A DNA stretch of 64,000 nucleotides from Proteles cristata cristata (Eukaryota; Chordata; Mammalia; Carnivora; Hyaenidae). Shown here in pieces: positions 46,436 to 58,875 of the stretch; position 1 is the stretch's first letter; each line of letters opens with the position of its first letter. The notes below the pieces were generated by a model. The model ran no database searches. It saw only the letters and a program-made list of their open reading frames with translations, and had not been told where the DNA came from. The position numbers and the translations under genes were made by a program. The stretch covers positions 716,001 through 780,000 of the forward strand of contig JAESUZ010003487.1 of NCBI GenBank assembly GCA_017311185.1, in the 5' to 3' direction.

Positions 46436-46481
46436 AAGCTGAGGGGGAAATGGCGTCTGTGGTGAAGTGCTTTCCAAGACT

Positions 46482-46945
46482 CTGCTAGTTTCCTAGGGCT
46501 GCTCTAACAAAGTACCATAAACCTGTAGTTAAAACAACAGAAATGTATTGCCTCACAGTTCTGGAGGCTGGAAGTCCAAAATCAAGGTGTCAGCAGGGTT
46601 GACTCCATGTGAGGGTTCTGAGGGACAATTTGTTCTATGCCTCTTCATAGCTTCTGGTGGTTACCCAAAATTCTTGGTGTTCCCTGGCTTGTAGACGCAT
46701 CATTCCAATCTCTGCCTCCACTGTCCCATGGCACCTTACTTCTCTGGGTCTTCCCATGGCCTTCTTTTCATAAGGACACCAGTTACAATGGAGTACGTCT
46801 TGTCCTAAGGACCTCATCTTAACGTGATTAAATATACAAAGATCCTACTTCCAAATAAGGTCACACTCACAGATACTAGGAGTTAGGGCCTCAACATACC
46901 TTTTTGAGGGACGCAGCTCAACCCATAACAAAGGCCAGGAGAGCA
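46482..46945 (-). repeat. MaLR (MLT1-like) LTR, minus
   Basis: CTAGTTTCCTAGGGCTGCTC, AACAAAGTACCATAAACC, CACAGTTCTGGAGGCTGGAA, GTCCAAAATCAAGGTGTCAG, CTGGTGGTTACC, TAAGGACACCAGT, CCAAATAAGGTCACACTCAC and CAGCTCAACCCATAACAA is the complement of an MLT1-type LTR across nearly its whole length. Ancient endogenous retroviral LTR, no coding sequence. Confidence 0.8.
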
Positions 46946-49065
46946 GAACTGAATCTCTGAATAAACCTTTCATTGAAAGCCTGCAATTTAAGTTGGTCTC
47001 AATATAACTGTTGATTTTAGATGTGGCAAGATAAAGAAAACAGAGTCATGGGCTATAGATTTAGATATTAAGCTAATTGCTCAGTACATGGTCCCCCTCC
47101 CTGCTGAGGAGATTAATGTGATGACTGCAGGTCATGGGTGTTTGAAGTGGACATTTCTGCTTTCAGGAGGCACCAACCTACATCCATTCCTGGGCATTTT
47201 ATGGAGTAGATAGCAGCTTATTGCAGAAAATAACTCTTCTGACTGTGCAGAGATTGTAAAGCATTGCTTAGTTAATATGAACTTCCCTCTTTGAGAAGGG
47301 TCATTCTTGCTTATAAACCCCCTCACATACCAATTACTCCTTAAACCCCTGACCCCAATATGCACACATAATTCAGGATGCTGCTCCTTTAGGGAATCTG
47401 TCACAGACAAACTTTAATATTCAAATGAGTGAACAATTTGTTTCTTAATAGAAAAAATATGACATTGTGAGAACTTATTTTCAAAAGAGTGAAAATCTCT
47501 GTTTGTTAAGAAGAATTATTCTTAAATAAACTATATCAAATTAAAATTATTTCTTATGCAAGTCCCACTACTCATTTAATAGTGCTCTTTCCACTTTGGC
47601 AATGGTTACCTGATAGAAACACAATTTTTGTGATCACTGATTCTCAAGGGTTTTTGGCTTTTCAAGACTAGGGGATCACTGATTTCATATAAGTTTATGT
47701 AAACAAATAAACATGGACTTCTTCTTTGTCCAGTGCACCATAACACTTCTGTCTCTTCCAGGTTATTGCATGTTTCTTTCAAGAGAAGAAATAAATTTTA
47801 AGGAAGTGTAGGAAAGAAGGGCAGAATGATTACTATTTTAAGATATTATCTTGCAATCATTATTTATAAACAAATGGGAATAGGTTGGGGTGTTTTTCAC
47901 AGTTTGTATTTTAAGAAAAATGACAACTTTGATTTGATATCTTTTCTTCTGCATTAACTATGCGATATATGCCAGACCCACATATGTTGCACTGTCATTG
48001 AAATAATCCCATGCCACATGTGTCCTATTTGCTTACTTATGTTTGGATCATGTAATTGTCACATTCAAATACCTAGACCTACGTGGAAAGCAAAAGCCTT
48101 TTATATAATTTATAAGGGTGATGCCCAGACAATGACCTCACACAATAAAGTAAAAATTTGTGATTGGTTTATGTTCTTGTCATTATCCTGAATAATAACA
48201 CTATTTTAATTCTAAAAAATATTGACATAGATCAATAAATAGCTAATTTGCCTCTAGGAATTTTGCCTTTTAAAATGAACATGAATTTTTCAGTCCTATA
48301 AAAAGGAAATATCAGTCAAAAATCCCTCTTACTGGGTCTATTTTGGATATAAATAAATAGAAGAAGGGTGATTGGAATCATTGAATGCAAAAAGATCTAT
48401 AAAGGGGAATCAAATAAGTGTAGGACGGCAAAAGATAAAGACTTATGAAAGAAGTGAAAATGATGTTATTCTTCAAGTAACTAAGAGGAATGCTGACTTC
48501 AGACATATATATTTTTGCTTTGCGCCTGGAAGTGTCAGGATTCTATTGGAAAGGACTCCCACCCCTAAAGGCTTTCTGGGTGGGAGTGTGGGGGTGAGGG
48601 GAGGCACAGGACTAGCTCTCCAGAGTAAGAAATAATAATATTAATGCCAAGGTAAAGCATTACTTGGAACTTCTTTGGCAGGTCTCCTGCTGGAAACTTT
48701 AATTGATTGCTGAAAAGAGATTAGGCATGTCCAATTTGCTTTAGGTCGCAGTCTTCATTAAAATGAGAACTTACTGTTTACTTTCTTTGAGAATTATGAA
48801 CATTTCTAGTCAATAAGAAATAGCTATCACTATTTAAAATACATTGTGACCCATCCTAGAAAGTATAAATGATGTATTTCTTTTGAAAGAGTAAACAAGC
48901 AATTTGGAAAAGAACAAAATGTAATAGAACCAGGAACACTACTAATGGTGCTATTCTCACATTTTTCTACAGTCTTTTATTCAAGCATTTAACAAATTAG
49001 GTACAAGAAGACAGCTTGTTCTAGGGAATCAGTACTATGTAGTGGGGATGTTACAGAATTGCACT
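46946..49065. other. Unique intergenic sequence, about 2.1 kb
   Basis: No repeat, pseudogene or exon recognised. The plus frame 48372-48635 (87 codons) and minus frame 47132-47410 (92 codons) lack recognisable domains. Confidence 0.35.
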
Positions 49066-49332
49066 TAAGTGCCCAGGAACTTTCTTTCTTTTAAAAAAAA
49101 AAAGTTTATTTATTTATTTTTGGGAGATAGGGCATACACGAGGGGCAGAGAGAGAGAGAGAGAGAGAGGGAAAGGGAGAGAGAGAATCCTAAGCAGGCTC
49201 CACACTGTCAGCAGAGAGCCTGATGCCAGGCTTAATCTCATGAACTGCTGAGATCATGACTTGTGCCAAAATCAAGAGTTGGACACTTAACCAACTGAGC
49301 AACCCAGGCACCTCAGTACCCAGCAACTTTCT
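49066..49332 (-). mobile_element. tRNA-derived SINE
   Basis: The body is at 49086-49313. TSDs are AGTGCCCAGGAACTTTCT (about 49067-49084) and AGTACCCAGCAACTTTCT (about 49315-49332), with two mismatches. An A-rich interruption (TTTTAAAAAAAAAAAGTTTA) sits at its tail end. Confidence 0.94.
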
Positions 49333-49539
49333 GCTTAACTCTTAGCCCCTTCGTTATAACCTCCTTTCTCATCATTGTTATTGTCATTACCATCTCCTCT
49401 ATCGTCATGATCACCATGTCAAATGTACCCTCTGTAGAGTGATCTCCCCTTACTAATTCTCTATCTTTGTCACTAGTATTTATCTTCTCATATTTTCTAC
49501 CCTTTTACCTTGCCTTAAACTTCTTCATAATATATTTAA

Positions 49540-50120
49540 AGATCAAAAATTGTATTTTCTGTTTAGCTGTTCACTATGGCTAAATGAGGGTAGGGTTTCT
49601 TTTCTCCGGGTTTCCCAGTGTGTGTTGAGTACCTAGAAGTGTTTCTGACATGTATTTGGTACTCGGTAAATCCCAGCTAAGTGAATAAAGTATTATTTAT
49701 TAAATAATTTACTTAGGAGAAAAAGTAGGGAGGTAAGAAATAGTATGAGCAAAGTGGCACTTGAATCAATATTGTAAGTAAGTGAGAGAGAATCCCGTGA
49801 ATTTGGTAGGAAAGGACACCCCAGGCAGACAAAAATCTACCATAAAAATGAGTGAAGCAAGAGAATCCTGAAAGGAGGCCAGTGTGTCTGCAACAGAGTC
49901 AGGTGGGAAGGGAGTTGTGGGAGATCAGGCAGAGAGGGCGCTGGAAAGTCACTGAAGGACTTTGAGAAGAAGAATGACAGATGTAACATAGCCATAAAAG
50001 GCTGCTGTGTTGAGAATACATAATGGGGCAAGGTCCACAGAAGAAAAGAAACCGGTTTGTTATCTGGTGGCCATCCAATTTAGAAAAGGAGTCAAGAAAG
50101 AAGAGAGAAAAATTGAAATC
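49540..50120 (+). repeat. Ancient repeats: L2-like 3' end, then an unassigned old repeat
   Basis: 49560-49690 has the L2-type end (GTTGAGTACCTAGAAGTGTTTCTGACATG, TACTCGGTAAA split here). 49760-50000 has the same old family as 25970-26420 (GGCAGACAAAAATC, GGCCAGTGTGTCTGCAACAG, AAGTCACTGAAGGACTTTGA). Confidence 0.45.
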
Positions 50121-50860
50121 ACAGCACATAGTGGCTCAAGGGAGAAGGGAGTAAGATAAAGACTTAACATAAAAAATAAAACAGATGAGATATTCTTTTG
50201 TTGTTTTTGCTGTAAGGTGAGGGAAACTAGGAAGGGAAATCAGGCTTGACTAGTTTGTGGAAGAAATGGGAGATGAGGAACTTCAAAGGACTATGGAACA
50301 TTCTTGACATACATTTGATTACGAAGTAAAAGAGAAAGAGAATGATAGAAAAGTTCTTGAGGTCTTTATGAAATACAGTGAAAATATTTATCCTTATTGT
50401 TTTCTGATCATGGAAGTCATACATGTATATTGAAAAATTCAAAGACATAGAAATAGATGATGCACAAGCTGATATTCCCCCAATTTTCAACACCAAGAAA
50501 GCAATTATTAAGAGTTAATGTAAATTCCTTCAGTTGTGTTTTATGTAAATAGTTATTCAGATAAGTAGCACCATGATGCTTCTTGAAAAAAATTAAAGTG
50601 GTCAGGTATGGGTAACACTGGATGTTCCTACAGTAAACTAGATATCTGAAAAAACGTAATTCAAATATAGTGATAATGAGTAGGGCAGTGGATTGACTTT
50701 ATTTTCTAGGGGCATCTATGTCTATGTACAAAATCATCCTTTTTTTTGTCTCCACTTGGCCAATGTTGCCTATCAGGAAATGGTCTGGTTGTTGGGATAA
50801 GAGAATAGAAGCTGGTCTTCCTAGAGGAGCCCAAGATACCTTTTACTATTTGGAACACTT
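50121..50860. other. Unique intergenic sequence
   Basis: No element recognised. Confidence 0.3.
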
Positions 50861-51030
50861 ACGACAGGCTCTTATGACTGCCTGTTTTATTCTTTGATCT
50901 GTGAGCTTTTTGAGGGCAGTGACTATATCTTGATTAATATCGTAACTACAGAATATAAATCCATCCCTGACACCATGACGCAGACCTCACTTGTGTTTGT
51001 GCATTGAATTAATGAATGAGTAGTATATCA
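50861..51030 (+). repeat. L2-type 3' end
   Basis: GATCTGTGAGCTTTTTGAGG, GCAGTGACTATATCTTGATT and a GAATTAATGAATGAG tail follow the L2 3' end order. Confidence 0.6.
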
Positions 51031-51059
51031 TCACAAATATGTATATGCCACAGCAAAGA

Positions 51060-51100
51060 TGTGCATGTGCACACGAGTGTGCACGTATGCATGTGTATGG
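51060..51100 (+). repeat. Short GT/CA-rich patch
   Basis: GTGCATGTGCACACGAGTGT then GCACGTATGCATGTGTATGG; alternating purine-pyrimidine. Confidence 0.6.
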
Positions 51101-52035
51101 GATTTTGTGTTTGGTCTTGGCCTTGATAGTTCTATGTTTTGTCTAATAGTTCTAATTCATCCAAATAAATTCTATTGTGAGAACTAAATGTTGGAAGTAA
51201 ATGTTGCTTACTAAGTGAGTAGGATCAAACTGTCAAAAGTGATAGAAATTTTAAATGATCACTCCAGCCTTTAATTTTTGCATATATATATTTTTAGTGT
51301 GAATGAGACAGTAAATATGGTTTTTGATATATGAATGGCACTATTATCTACATGCATACATTCCTTGATTATCAGTGATGGATTAATTTATTAAAAACAG
51401 CAGATGCTAAATTGAAATATACTTCACTATTTTCCAAATTCCAGTTCAACTGAGTAGCAAAATTTAAGTTTTATATGAACAAAAAAGGCCACTGAAAAGG
51501 CCAATATAATTAAAATTCAATTAATAATCCTACTTTAAAAAAAATATACAACAAACCATTCATTATACTTTGTCAATGAATGAATTCCAATTTGTCATAA
51601 CATTAGCCACTTACTTTCTTTGTTCTCTAATTTCAAAACCGAGTTCAGTCTAATTATATTCATTTCTTTCTTGGTTGAACTCAACGTACATTTTTCATTC
51701 ATAGCTTTTGTGAGATCCTCTAATATTTATTTACTAAGGCTTTTGAAGTATGAACATTTATAGGTCAATTCCATCAGAGAAATAATTGGGTTCTTTGACA
51801 GCATCAGAACACAGTAAGCAATTGTAAATCAGCCTTTTGAACAAGTTGAAAAGTAACATTAAGTATCTATTACTGAAAAGGGGTTTGCATTTATTTTTAG
51901 ACTCCCCTCCCACAGAAAAAAAATTTAAGACTAGATCTTGGGCACTGATTTGGTTTTACAGTTATTTAGGTTAGAATGACAACATGTGGATTAATAATTC
52001 TTTTTAGGGTAACTTGGATAATCAAAATGCATTTA
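51101..52035. other. AT-rich unique sequence
   Basis: No exon or repeat recognised. Confidence 0.35.
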
Positions 52036-52039
52036 TAAT

Positions 52040-52200
52040 AAACAAATGCCTATATTGCTCACTCTGTACTAATTACATATGCTGTTTCATTTAATACTAA
52101 TAATCTGTGAGAGAGATATTATTCTTCCATTTTTTCAGATAAAGAAACTAAGGCTCAGAAAGATTAAGTAAGTTGTCTAAAGTCAAACAAGATTCTACCG
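52040..52200 (-). repeat. MIR
   Basis: TGTTTCATTTAATACTAATA, GATATTATTCTTCCATTTTT, CAGATAAAGAAACTAAGGCTCAGAAAGATTAAGTAAGTTG is MIR on the minus strand (blocks split for description). Confidence 0.8.
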
Positions 52201-52399
52201 CCCCATAATATACATTAGAGTTATAAAATTATATACTTTTCATCAGCTTAATAGATGCTATTTTCACTCAGTATCTTTGTTCTATGCAAGGTTGTTCAAA
52301 TTGTCTAAGGCCGTAGAATCCTAAAGAAAACTGAGATCAGATAACAGTTGCAACTTAATGTTAGCTCAAATGTTTTAACAGTAAACATTTATCCAACTA

Positions 52400-52646
52400 T
52401 GCCTTAAGTTTCTTTTTTTTTTAATTAATTTATTTATTTTGAGTGAGAGAGAGAGCATGAGCACAAGTGGGGAAAGGGCAGAGAGAGAGGGAGAGATAGA
52501 ATCCAAGCAGTCTCCATGTTCTCAGTGTAGAGCCCAATGCAGGGCTTGAACTCACAAACCAAACTGTGAGATCATGACCTGACCTGAGCCGAAATCAATT
52601 CAAATGTTTAACTGACTGAGCCACTCAGGTGCCCTGCCTTGATTTA
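52400..52646 (-). mobile_element. tRNA-derived SINE
   Basis: The body is at 52412-52634. TSD-like TGCCTTAAGTTT (52400) and TGCCTTGATTTA (52635). The body shows a small internal duplication around CATGACCTGACCTGAGCC. Confidence 0.92.
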
Positions 52647-53270
52647 TTAATAGTAATTCCATATTTTAATTATACTATCATATTGGCTAACTTTTTGGTT
52701 ATTTTCCTCCATAATAAATATGTATCTGAGTGTGAATCTGTAGACTTTGAGTAGAAAATCTCCTTGGGGCAATAGCTGCCCATCAGAGTCTTGAAAAGAA
52801 TGCCATGTTTGCTACAGTTAATCAAAGTCCCTCTAACCATTCATGACTCTAGAAATGCCATCTAGTATATATGACACACAGATTAGACTGAGATTTTTGA
52901 AAACCAGAAGCATTTTGTGAGCCTTTTAAATAATCTAAATTCTTAATGTCCAAACTCAAGGAGTCATGTGGTATTGCCCAGCAAGACTTCTGTGTTTCCC
53001 TTATCTGTGTGCTTCCTCATTCTCCACTATGACTATCTGAAAATTTTGTCACTCTTCCCAAACTTCTGGCCATATCAGCTCCCACTTACTCTCAGTCTCC
53101 TACTTCATGGAGGAAACAGGGATATTAGATGGTATGGCAGGCAGATGGATCCCAATAATCACCACCTCCTGCTGTTCCCACACCATCATGACCTGCATTT
53201 TGGCAGGCTATATTTATTTTTTGGCTACCACACTGATGGATCAAAATGCTTGTGGTCAGCAGAATTTCTA
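52647..53270. other. Unique intergenic sequence
   Basis: The longest unassigned frame is plus 52968-53300 (110 codons), with hydrophobic and His-rich stretches but no family resemblance. Not called as a gene. Confidence 0.35.
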
Positions 53271-53279
53271 AACTGGCCC

Positions 53280-53875
53280 AAGCAGAGAGCTGTGTCCTAA
53301 TCCTCAGAACCTATGAACATAAGAAGATATCATTATCATTCTCATGATTATGTTATGTTATATGGAACACTTGACTGCCAGATACAAAAATTCTTTGGGT
53401 GAGTATAATCTGGACAGATAAGACCTTAAAAACAACAAGCCTTCTCTGACTGGTGGAAAAAAAGGGAATTAAGAGAGATTTGAAGCATGAGAAGGATCAT
53501 GAAGCATCAAGCCATAACTGGCTGTGAAGATGGAGAGAAACATGCAGTGAGGAATCCAGGCAGCTTCTAGAAGCAAAGACTAGCCTCCAAGTGATGACCA
53601 GCAAGGGAACATAGACCTCAGTCCTACAACCACCAGTAACTGGATTCTTCCAACAACCTGAATTAGCTTAAAAGTGGATTTTTTCCCCTAGATCTTCCAG
53701 ATGAGAGCCCAGGATATCAGGTACCCTGACTTTAGTCTTATGAGACCCTAAGCAAAGAATCTAGTCAAGCCCTTCTGGATTCTGATCTACGGAATTGGAA
53801 AAAAAAAAATGGGTATTATGTTAGGTTTCTAAACTTGCAGTAATTAGTTATACAAAATATAAAACTAATATGTTT
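53280..53875 (+). repeat. MaLR (MLT1-like) LTR
   Basis: CCTAATCCTCAGAACCTATG, GGACAGATAAGACCTTAAAA, AGAGAGATTTGAAGCATGAG, GACCTCAGTCCTACAACCAC, TCTTCCAACAACCTGAATTAGC and ATGAGACCCTAAGCAAAGAA give nearly the whole LTR. The 3' end has lost the usual AATAAA block. Confidence 0.75.
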
Positions 53876-54215
53876 CTATATTTGAGAGGCCCATATGGCA
53901 AGGAAGTGAAGGCTGGCTCTGGCCAGTAGCCAGCTAGGAATTGAGGCCCTTGGTCCAGCAGTCCTGGGGGAACTGAATTCTGCGAATGAACACGTGTACC
54001 TGGAAGCATTTCCCTTCCAGCAAAGCCTTCAGATGGGAGTCCACCTAAGGCTGATACCTTGATTGCTGCCTTCTGAAAAGCTCTAAATCACAAGACCCAG
54101 CTATGCTGTGCCCAAACCCCTGACTACAGATACTGTCAAATAATTAATATGTACTGTTTTAAATTGCTAAGTTTTGCGGTAATTTGATATGCATCAATAA
54201 ATAATGAATGCAGAT
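53876..54215 (+). repeat. Second MaLR-like LTR 3' part
   Basis: Directly after the first LTR, another 3' half appears: AGGCCCATATGGCAAGGAAG, GGGGGAACTGAATTCTGCGA, CTTCAGATGGGAGTCC, TACTGTTTTAAATTGCTAAG, TTTTGCGGTAATTTGATA. It is a separate diverged copy, not a duplicate of the adjacent one. Confidence 0.6.
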
Positions 54216-55138
54216 GGAAAGTCCCTCAATTCTCCTCTACCAAACATATAGCATATCAGCATGAAAATGCAACCTGTTATAGCCAGACTTATTCAACACC
54301 AAAGGAACCAATTAGCTTTATGCTAAATCAAATGGTCACTTGATATCTTAGCAAGTTTTGCTATTGCTGTTTGTTCTCTTCCTTTGGCTTTCACTATTTC
54401 ATGATTGCCTGGTTTTCTTCATAGCCTACAGTTTAAGACTACTCAGATTGCTTTTAAGAGGCCCCAAGACCACCTTTTCCCTGTGTTTTAGTCATCATGG
54501 GAAACACACATCATCCTAGCTCTTGGTGGGGAAGTAACTCCCTATTAGTTTTTAATCTCCCCTTGTTCGCCTTGAGAGTGGTTAGACAGCCCCTTTCTCT
54601 TAAATCTTTTCAGGTGTTCATCAGGTACCTCCAAATACTAGTGGGCATATGTTTATGGTATTTTTACAGCTCCTCTTACTTGGAGTAAGTGCCCATTTAT
54701 AAGCACACACAGCAAGGGAGGGGAGCATAACTCAATGACAACCCTCACCAAAGAAACCTACTGATGTTTTCAATTTCCTTCTTTTAAGTATTAAAGAGGT
54801 GGATTATCTACCAATGCTGGCAAAACCAGTGTCACAGTCTCTTAGCATGACTGTAGAGTCATACTGATTCCTGTGATTTTTCTCAGTCCCTGGAGCTCAG
54901 CTAAAATCAGGTTATGGTTTTAGCTTCAGGTTAATACCCTGAAGTTTTAAGCATGCATTTTTGTCATATAAGGATAAAGTAGACAATACCATTCATTCAG
55001 ATTTGTAGCTTTGGGTAAATTTCTTGGCATTATATTAGAGAGTTCCCACATATGGTATGCCTGTAAACATAAGAGGAACATTGCATTAAACATATTGTAT
55101 AGTTCTGCAACCAATATTAGAATATAAAAAATATTTCT
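54216..55138. other. Unique intergenic sequence
   Basis: Left flank of L1-B. No element recognised. Confidence 0.35.
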
Positions 55139-55400
55139 CTATTTTCTTTTTTTTTTTTTTTGCATTTTCTCTTCCTTATGACTTTCTTTTTTTTTTAAAT
55201 AAAAAATAGTTTATTGTCAAATTAGTTTCCACATAACACCCAGTGCTCATCCCCACAAGTGTCCTCCTCCATGTCCATCCCTCCTCCCCCCCCCACATCC
55301 ATCAGTCCTCAGTATTTGTCAGCATTCAAGAGTCTCTCATGGTTTGCCTCTCTCCCTTTCCCCCATCATTTCCCCACTTCTTTTCCCTCTTGTTCCTCAG

Positions 55401-57684
55401 TTAAGTTCCTCCTAATCTTCCTATATGTGCAAACATATGATATTTGTCCTTCTCTTCCTGAATTATTTTGCTCAGCATAACACCCTCAAAGTCCATCCAT
55501 GTTGCTACACATGGCCACATTTCATTTTTTCTCATTTCCATGCAGTATTCCATGGTATAGATAAACCACATCTTCTTGATCCATTTGTCCGTTGATGGAC
55601 ACTTAGGCTCTTTCCATGTTTTAGCTATTATTGAGAGTGCTGCTATGAACAACAGTGGTGAGAGTGGACATCCCTGTCGTGTTCCTGATCTCAGAGGGAA
55701 AGCTCTCAGTTTTTCCCCGTTGAGGATGATGTTAGCTGAAGACTTCTCATATTTGGCTTTGATGATGTTTAAGTAGGTTCCTTCTATCCCAACTTTCTCT
55801 AGAGTCTTTATGAAGAAGGGATGCTGTATTTTGTCAAATGCTTTTTCTGCATCTATTGACAGGATCATATCGTTTTTATCTTTTCTTTTATTGATATGAT
55901 ATATCACATTGATTGATTTGCAAACGTTGAAACAGCCCTGTAACCCAGGAATGAATCCCACTTGATCTTGGTGGATGATTCTTTTTATGTGCTGCTGGAT
56001 TCAATTTGCAAGGATCTTGTTGAGGATTTTTGCATCCGTATTCATCAAGGATATTGGCCTGTGGTTCTCTTTTTTTGCTGGATCTATGTCTGGCTTGGGA
56101 ATCAGAGTGATGCTGGTTTCATTAAATGAGTCCGGGAGTTTTCCTTCGATTTCTATTTTTTGGAATAACTTGAGAAGAATTGGGATTAATTCTGTTTTAA
56201 ATGTCTGGTAGAATTCCCCAGGGAAGCCATCAGGTTCAGGGCTCTTATTTGTTGGGAGATTTTTGATAACTGATTCGATTTCTTCACTCGTTATGGGTCT
56301 GTTCAGGTTCTCTGTTTCTTCCCGTGTGAATTTGGTAGTGAGTGTGTGTTTAGGAATTTGTCCATTTCTTCAAAGTTGTCCAATCTGTTGGCATATAATT
56401 TTTCATAGTATTCCCTGACAATTGCTCGTATTTCTGAGGGGTTGGTTGTAATAAGTCCATTTTCATTCATAATTTTGTCTATTTGGGTGCTCGCTCTTTT
56501 CTTTTTGATAAATCTGGCTAGAGGCTTGTCAATTTTATTTATTTTTTCAAAAAACCAACTCTTGGTTTCATTGATCTGTTCAATTGTTTCTTTGGTCTCT
56601 ATGTTGTTTATTTCTGCTCTAAGTTTTACTTTTCTCTACTGGGTTTAGGTTACTATTTGGGTTACTATTTTTTCTGGGTTTAGGGTGTTCTTGTTGCTCT
56701 GCCCCTAGTTCCTTTAGGTGAGCTGTTAGATTTTGGACTTGCGTTTTTTCTAATCTCTTGAAATAGGCCTGGGGAGCAATGTACTTTCCTCTTAGGACTG
56801 CCTTTGCCGCATCCCATAGATTTTGAATTGTTGTGTTTTCATTTGTTTCCATATATTTTTTAATTTTATCTCTGATTGCCTGATTGGCCCATTCATTCTT
56901 TAGTAGGATGTTCTTTAACCTCATGTTTTTGGAGGTTTTCCAGACTTCTTCCGGTAATTGATTTCAAGTTTCAAGCATTATGATCTGACAGTGTGCATGG
57001 TAGGATCTCAATTCTTTTATATTTATTGAGGGCTGCTTTATGTCCCAGTATGCGATCTATCTTGGAGAATGTGCCATGCGCACTTGAGAAGAAAGTAAAT
57101 TCCCTGGCCTCAGGATGTAAAGTTCTAAATATATCCGTCAGATCCATCTGGTCCAATGTGTCTTTCAAGTCCATTATTTCTTTACTGATTTTCTGTCTAG
57201 TTGACCTATCCATTGCTGTAAGCGGAGTATTAAAGTCCCCTGCTATTAGCACATTCTTATCTATAAGCTTGTTTCTGTTTGTGATTGTCTTAGATATTTA
57301 GGTGCTCCCATATTCGGTGCGTAGACATTTATGATTGTTAGTTCTTCCTGATGGATGGACCCTGTAATTATTATGTAGTGCCCTTCTTCATCTCTTGTGA
57401 TTGTCTTTAGTTTAAAGTCCAGTTTATCTGATATAAGTATCGCTACTCCGGCTTTCTTTTGATTTCCTGTAGCATGATACATATTTCTCCATCCCCTTAC
57501 TTTTAATCTGAAGGTATCTTCTAGTCTAAAATGAGTTTCTTGTAGACAGCATATAGATGGATTTTGTTTTTTTAATCCATTCTGCAACCCTATCTCTTTT
57601 GACTGGAGCATTCAGCCCATTGACATTCAGTGTTATTATTGAAATATGTGGGTTTAGAGTCTTTGTGTCCTTTGTGGAGTTCAT
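55401..57684 (-). pseudogene. L1-B ORF2 remnant with internal deletion
   Basis: The start codon is at 57684; the natural stop is at 55401-55403. Endonuclease text lies in minus 57261-57611 (QETHFRLEDTF, NVYAPNMGAP) and minus 56971-57252 (IAGDFNTPLTAMDR, FFSSAHGTFSK, SDHNA). The N-terminal RT part is in minus 56619-56924. In minus 55401-55961, RT sequence reading GCPLSPLLF is joined to C-terminal text [14 protein letters not shown] at about 55648-55651, so the FADD-containing palm and most of the region beyond are missing. Further frameshifts occur near 57252-57261, 56940-56965 and 56640. It shares the ACATGAGG frameshift (56921-56924) with L1-A. It cannot encode an active RT. Confidence 0.9.
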
Positions 57685-57730
57685 GTTTGTGGTGGTGTCT
57701 CTGGTATCTTTGTTCCTTGTGACCTTTCCT

Positions 57731-58637
57731 TCAGAGCATCCCCCTCAGGATTTCTTGTGGGGCTGGCTTCGTGGTGACAAATTCTTTCAGTTTCCGTTTA
57801 TTTGGAAAGGTTTTTATCTCTCCTTCTATTTTGAATGACAGGCTTGCTGGATAGAGGATTCTTGGCTGCATATTTTTACTGTTCATCACATTGAAGATCT
57901 CTTGCCATTCCTTTCTGGACTGCCACGTTTCAGTAGATAGGTCTGTCACCACTCTGATAGGTTTCCCTTTGTATGTGAGGGTCCTTTTCTCCCTAGCTGC
58001 TTTCAAAATTCTCTCTTTGTCCTTGTATTTTGCCATTTTTATGATGATATGTCGTGCAGAAGATCGATTCAAGTTACGTCTGAGGGGAGTCCTCTGAGCC
58101 TCTTGTATTTCCACATTGACTTCCTTCCCCAGGTCGGGGAAGTTCTCTGCTATAATTTGTTCCAGGACTCCTTCAGCACCTTTCCCTCTCTCTTCGTTCT
58201 CTGGGATAGAAGAGGACGTATCCTATGATACAGATATTGTTGTGTTTGACTGTGTCGCTGAGCTCTCGAATTCTTCTTTCTTGTTCCTGGATCAGTTTGT
58301 CTCTTTTTTTGTTAGCTTCTTGTTTTTCTATAATGGTGTCTTCTAAATCACTTATTCTCCTTTCTGCCTCTTCAATCTGTGCATTGGAGGCTTCAAATTT
58401 ATTATGTATCTCATTTATCGCCTTTTTTATTACTTCATGCCTATTTTTATTTTCCATTCTGTCTGTAGCCATAGTTTCTTTGATATCCCCTATGTTGTTT
58501 TCAAGCCCAGCTATTAATTTTACTATTATTATTCTAAAATCTTGTTCAGTTATGCTGCTGATATCTGTTTTGAGCAGTTCATTAGCTGTCATTTCTTCTT
58601 GGAGTTTCTTTGGAGGAGAGCTCTTTCTTTTTGTCAT
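57731..58637 (-). pseudogene. L1-B ORF1 remnant
   Basis: Starts with a basic N terminus MTKRKSSPPKK at 58637, then a coiled coil (minus 58173-58637). The RNA-binding and C-terminal part is in minus 57731-58114 (SARHIIIKMAKYKDKERIL, EWQEIFNVMNSKN, SFKIEGEIKTF). The halves are out of frame because of a 13-nt insertion (AGAAGAGGACGTA) near 58208-58220 and substitutions next to it. Otherwise it is better preserved than L1-A ORF1, with no early stop. Confidence 0.88.
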
Positions 58638-58875
58638 TTTAGTTAGCTTTCCGGCTCTTGTTGGTTTTAAAGACCTGTTATGCTCTCTGTTTCTATGAGC
58701 GCTGCTATATCCAAGAAGACTCTTTGACTTTCCAGGGCCTATCCTTTCAGAGATTGTTTTTTGAATGGTATCCCTCGGTCTCTCTTGTTGGGACCTTGGT
58801 TATTTTATTTTCCTATTCGTAGTGATGTTTGGGACTCTCCACCTTGTGTACTCTAGCTTGTTTCTTGAGGTAGCC

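Noticed and set aside
52968..53300. 110-codon plus-strand frame as a gene
   Set aside because: No family resemblance, no supporting exon signals, and its end runs into an old LTR.
55648..55651. The ORF2 junction in L1-B as a splice event
   Set aside because: The sense-strand ends of the missing segment are not GT-AG at any of the microhomology positions; a deletion fits better.
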